Below, piece after piece: positions 47,444-49,988 of a DNA stretch of 49,988 nucleotides. Source of the DNA: Mycogone perniciosa (taxonomy: Eukaryota > Ascomycota > Sordariomycetes > Hypocreales > Hypocreaceae); contig JAOALB010000252.1 in NCBI GenBank assembly GCA_025331125.1, positions 1-49,988 on the forward strand. Direction: 5' to 3'. A program made the translations under genes and the position numbers. The first letter of the stretch is position 1. Each line of letters opens with the position of its first letter. The notes beneath the pieces are model-generated. The model ran no database searches. It saw nothing but the letters and a program-made list of their open reading frames with translations, and had not been told where the DNA came from.

Positions 47444-49310
47444 CTCCAGTGTTCCTGTGTATCCTCTCGGACGACTAGCACCTTGCTCACAAGACAGCAG
47501 GGTTTTCAAATACGAGTACTCGTAGAGTCTCAGCTCGCCCTGCTAAAAAGGTGACGTCTGGGATATTAAGTCCAGACTAGCACTAGTGCTGAGCGTTGTT
47601 CGAGCTATACTACCCCTATTCTTGAGTCAGTCCCAATACTACGATGAAATCATCTCGGCATTTGCAATTGAGTACGAAGTACTCCTCCGTTCTCCATACG
47701 GAATACGGAGTGCTGAATGAGACACAATAGGAGGTTGTCTCAGCCCGGTTTTTTCCTCAACAGGCCATGGACCGTGCCACTATTATGCTCTTCCTCCTCT
47801 GGAACCTGCAACCGCCGCCCATTAAAAGCGCAGGTTATAGGCAGCGCTGCAAGCTGTGGTAAAGAGGGTAGTACCACCAAGATATAAGACCAGAAGGCGC
47901 GCTCTTCTCGTCTCATCTAAAATAAGAAGATGGAGGGGCGTATGGTACGCTATACATATCCTGCTGGCCCTGATCCCGGCTCGCTTTCACCCACCTCTCG
48001 GGGTTTAAACGGAGGGGCGAGGGCCAGGCCAGGCACGCAACGGAGGTTAGCACCGGCTGTTGTATGTTTTTTTTTGCATTTTTGCATTTTTGCTGCCATT
48101 TGTCGAAACAGTGGGTGGTATTGAGATGTCACACTCAGCATGTGGTGCTTCAAGCACATACGACCATATCCATTGGAATATACGGGATCCCGTCAAGCTC
48201 TCTTCTTGAGTTGGATATCCTCCATTTTTGGCAGTCCCAGACTCCGCATTTGGAGTCACATGATTCCGTTTTTGGAGGACAATGAACCCCGCGCTAAGCA
48301 ATCCACCATCGTTGAGTCACCTGACACCTCCTAACAAAACGGAGCTCACACCGTTACCGTTCTATTACCGGATATTCTGACCAATCATGGAAGCGATCAC
48401 CACGCGAAAGGCCGTGATTAACTCCCTGACCACTGCGCTATCGTTGCGATGAGTTACACGCTCACTACTGACCATCAGCGATCACTACGTATCTCCTTTG
48501 TATATAAGACAGGATAAGTCACGATCATTTAGTATGGTTACTTAGACAGTCGTTGACACCGCAACAATATTCACAGCATTCACCGGAATCGCTAGAATAG
48601 TGACAACGTTACTCCGTACTATTGCTCAGTATTCGCCCTGGCCTTTCTGCTAAGATAAACCCAGCACGTCTCGGTTTAGTTATGAGAAATCAGCCCGGAT
48701 CTGTTGCGTATATGGGGCTCGTGTAGTCAGCAGTTATCTCACTCTACATGGATCAAAATGGCACCTGAATTCCATCTGAATTCATCTCTCCGCTGATGTG
48801 TGTTGTTCTTCGTTGTGCTGATCACTGATAGTTTCCCGGCCAGCCAATTTATAGTGCTAGAAGAACGCGACGCGTTCTTCTTAGCCGCTCTCTTAGGTCC
48901 TCCTAGTGTTCCCACAAGTACGAGTAATATCCTTCACGTTTCCTTCTGCCACTAATTTTCCACCAATCCACGCTATCTGACGTTAATGTGGTACTTGTCG
49001 GATAACATGGGTATTGGTGTTGGAATGTTGATTGAAAGAGATGGGGATGAAGAAGATGAAAACAACAGAAATTGGGAATATAACCAGCCTCTCTGGCCAC
49101 TATAATGCGACGGAAACGGGCATTCTAATTGATATAAGAAGAGCTGGAGAGCAAACAAGTTAGGAAGGGGAATCAATCAACAAAACATCACACATATGCT
49201 GATTGCCATGAGAATTCGCTGATCAACATGACTGTAGAATCCGACAGTACTAAACCTTGAATATTTATATCTAAGTAAATAGAATAACTTTTGAAAGCTA
49301 TGATATTTAT
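47444..49310. other. gene-poor region without a supported coding sequence
   Basis: Normal composition, but no frame with a recognisable domain. Frames of 60-84 codons around 47930-48334 overlap on both strands and are unlikely to be genes. A TATATAAG box at 48500-48507 and a GGTTTAGTTATGAG stretch near 48672 could be remnants of an LTR promoter and primer-binding site, but no LTR pair is found. A plus-strand run of about 50 codons ending in NWEYNQPLWPL (48959-49104) is open but unrecognised. TACTCCGTA occurs at 48610-48618. Confidence 0.35.
48859..48881. repeat. hairpin with 11-bp arms
   Basis: AGAAGAACGCG, one base, then CGCGTTCTTCT: an 11-bp perfect inverted repeat with a single-base centre. 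It is not followed by a T-run and not next to a recognised gene end, so its role is unknown. Confidence 0.7.
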
Positions 49311-49720
49311 TTAACATTCCCATTCCTGATTAATCCTAACGCCATAATCTGCGCGGGAAAAGCCTTGCTTCCAGTGACAGTTTGCATTAAAGCTTCCATC
49401 ACTATTAACAACTCGGAAATCCTTCGTACCACAATACTCAAGATGGTATCTATAGCCGTTTTTTAACATAAATTCTTTACCGCAAGGATTATCGCCATTA
49501 GCCGCAAATAAAGTATACCCATATGCAACCGGGTCATCACCAGAAATCCAGGCCACTATTGATTAATGAGTTAAAGTAAAGGTTTTAAGATTAATTTTTA
49601 CAAACCTTTATATGTAGGGCCCATTTCATTGCTGTAAGATAAGGTACCGATAGAGACAGTAGCCTGGGCAGTTTGAAGACTGCTAAGCAGTATGAGGCCG
49701 AGAGCAGGAAAGAACTGCAT
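49311..49720 (-). CDS. small secreted four-cysteine protein, function unknown
   Basis: Two exons (49720-49606 and 49555-49311) join across a 50-bp GT-AG intron to give 119 aa. The first 20 residues are a clear signal peptide (MQFFPALGLILLSS then LQTAQA, with cleavage likely after Ala20). The mature part of about 99 residues is rich in Gly, Asn and aromatic residues. Its four cysteines (63, 80, 98 and the last residue, 119) could form two disulfides. I recognise no family; size and layout fit small secreted proteins of filamentous fungi, which include effector-like and antimicrobial proteins, but no such role can be claimed. TACTCCGTA lies 13-21 bp upstream of the ATG, and a TATA box lies about 107 bp upstream. 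It sits alone beside a microsatellite. Confidence 0.75.
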
Positions 49721-49826
49721 AGCGTTTGAATGTACTCCGTAATAGTGATTGATTCAATAATTTAAAGGCAGAATTTTGAAGTATTTACTAAGGGATAGGT
49801 TAAAAAGATTAAGGAAATCCAGTGCT

Positions 49827-49833
49827 TATATAG
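49827..49833 (-). promoter_or_regulatory. TATA box of the small secreted protein gene
   Basis: TATATAA on the minus strand (within GGCTATATAAGCAC), about 107 bp upstream of the start codon at 49720, a plausible core-promoter position. Confidence 0.45.
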
Positions 49834-49857
49834 CCTTTTTCTTGAACGATTCTTTTT

Positions 49858-49908
49858 TATATTATTATTATTATTATTATTAATTATTATTATTAATTAT
49901 TATTATTA

Positions 49909-49988
<80 letters not shown>
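49858..49988. repeat. (ATT)n/(TTA)n microsatellite, running off the window end
   Basis: ATT repeats with a few TTAATTATT interruptions continue to the last base, so the full length is unknown. The array begins about 25 bp beyond the TATA box of the small secreted protein gene. Confidence 0.95.

Noticed and set aside
8680..47610. GTTCGA-type tRNA B boxes (near 8690 and 47597)
   Set aside because: No A box, no acceptor stem pairing and no clover-leaf could be built around them.
49858..49988. CRISPR-like or regularly spaced repeat
   Set aside because: It is a plain ATT microsatellite with no spacers; the organism is a fungus.

Overview
The window looks like nuclear DNA of a filamentous ascomycete (Pezizomycotina). 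The genes have short introns (about 50-85 bp) with GT-AG borders and CTRAY branch sites, and the protein families are fungal: a LYS2-type aminoadipate reductase and a fungal rhodopsin-domain membrane protein. About three quarters of the window is extremely AT-rich transposon sequence with the signature of repeat-induced point mutation (RIP). In it CpA is depleted, most surviving C lies in CpT/CpC, and retrotransposon proteins are readable only through stops and Cys-to-Tyr or Asp-to-Asn changes. No species can be named.

Layout. 1-75 may be the edge of an LTR. 76-1072 is an AT-rich RIP-like tract that stops at the 3' end of the first gene. 1073-4994 (minus) is an eight-exon LYS2-family reductase that can be read intact (1169 aa) but lacks the usual N-terminal condensation-like domain. 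Its upstream region holds a perfect Gcn4/CpcA-type site. 5283-5624 is a MITE-like element with about 68-bp terminal inverted repeats. 5769-6731 is a frameshifted C2H2 zinc-finger pseudogene. 7430-8070 is a minus-strand Ty1/copia pol fragment that largely escaped RIP.

8763-45458 is a nested retrotransposon complex, resolved here by matching LTR pairs and 5-bp target-site duplications. A plus-strand gypsy element (22425-29017, TSD TATAG) lies inside a minus-strand copy of the same family (22080-35081, TSD ACCTT). That copy lies inside a different minus-strand gypsy element (19565-42918, TSD TACTT), which interrupts the pol gene of a plus-strand copia element (14193-44767, TSD TTAAA). The copia sits in an older, nearly unreadable AT-rich element bracketed by a 15-bp direct repeat (8748-8762 and 45459-45473). 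An (AAAC)n-like tail at its left edge suggests a minus-strand LINE. A GC-rich, RIP-free, Ala/Gly-coding repeat island (about 43640-44040) stands out inside the copia element.

46005-47187 (plus) is a three-exon seven-helix fungal rhodopsin-domain (SAT4-type) protein. 49311-49720 (minus) is a two-exon small secreted four-cysteine protein of unknown function next to an (ATT)n microsatellite. The 9-mer TACGGAGTA/TACTCCGTA recurs through the non-RIP flanks, including a 24-bp perfect palindrome at 47420-47443. The three intact-looking genes do not form an evident pathway or operon; the setting is a gene-poor, transposon-rich compartment.
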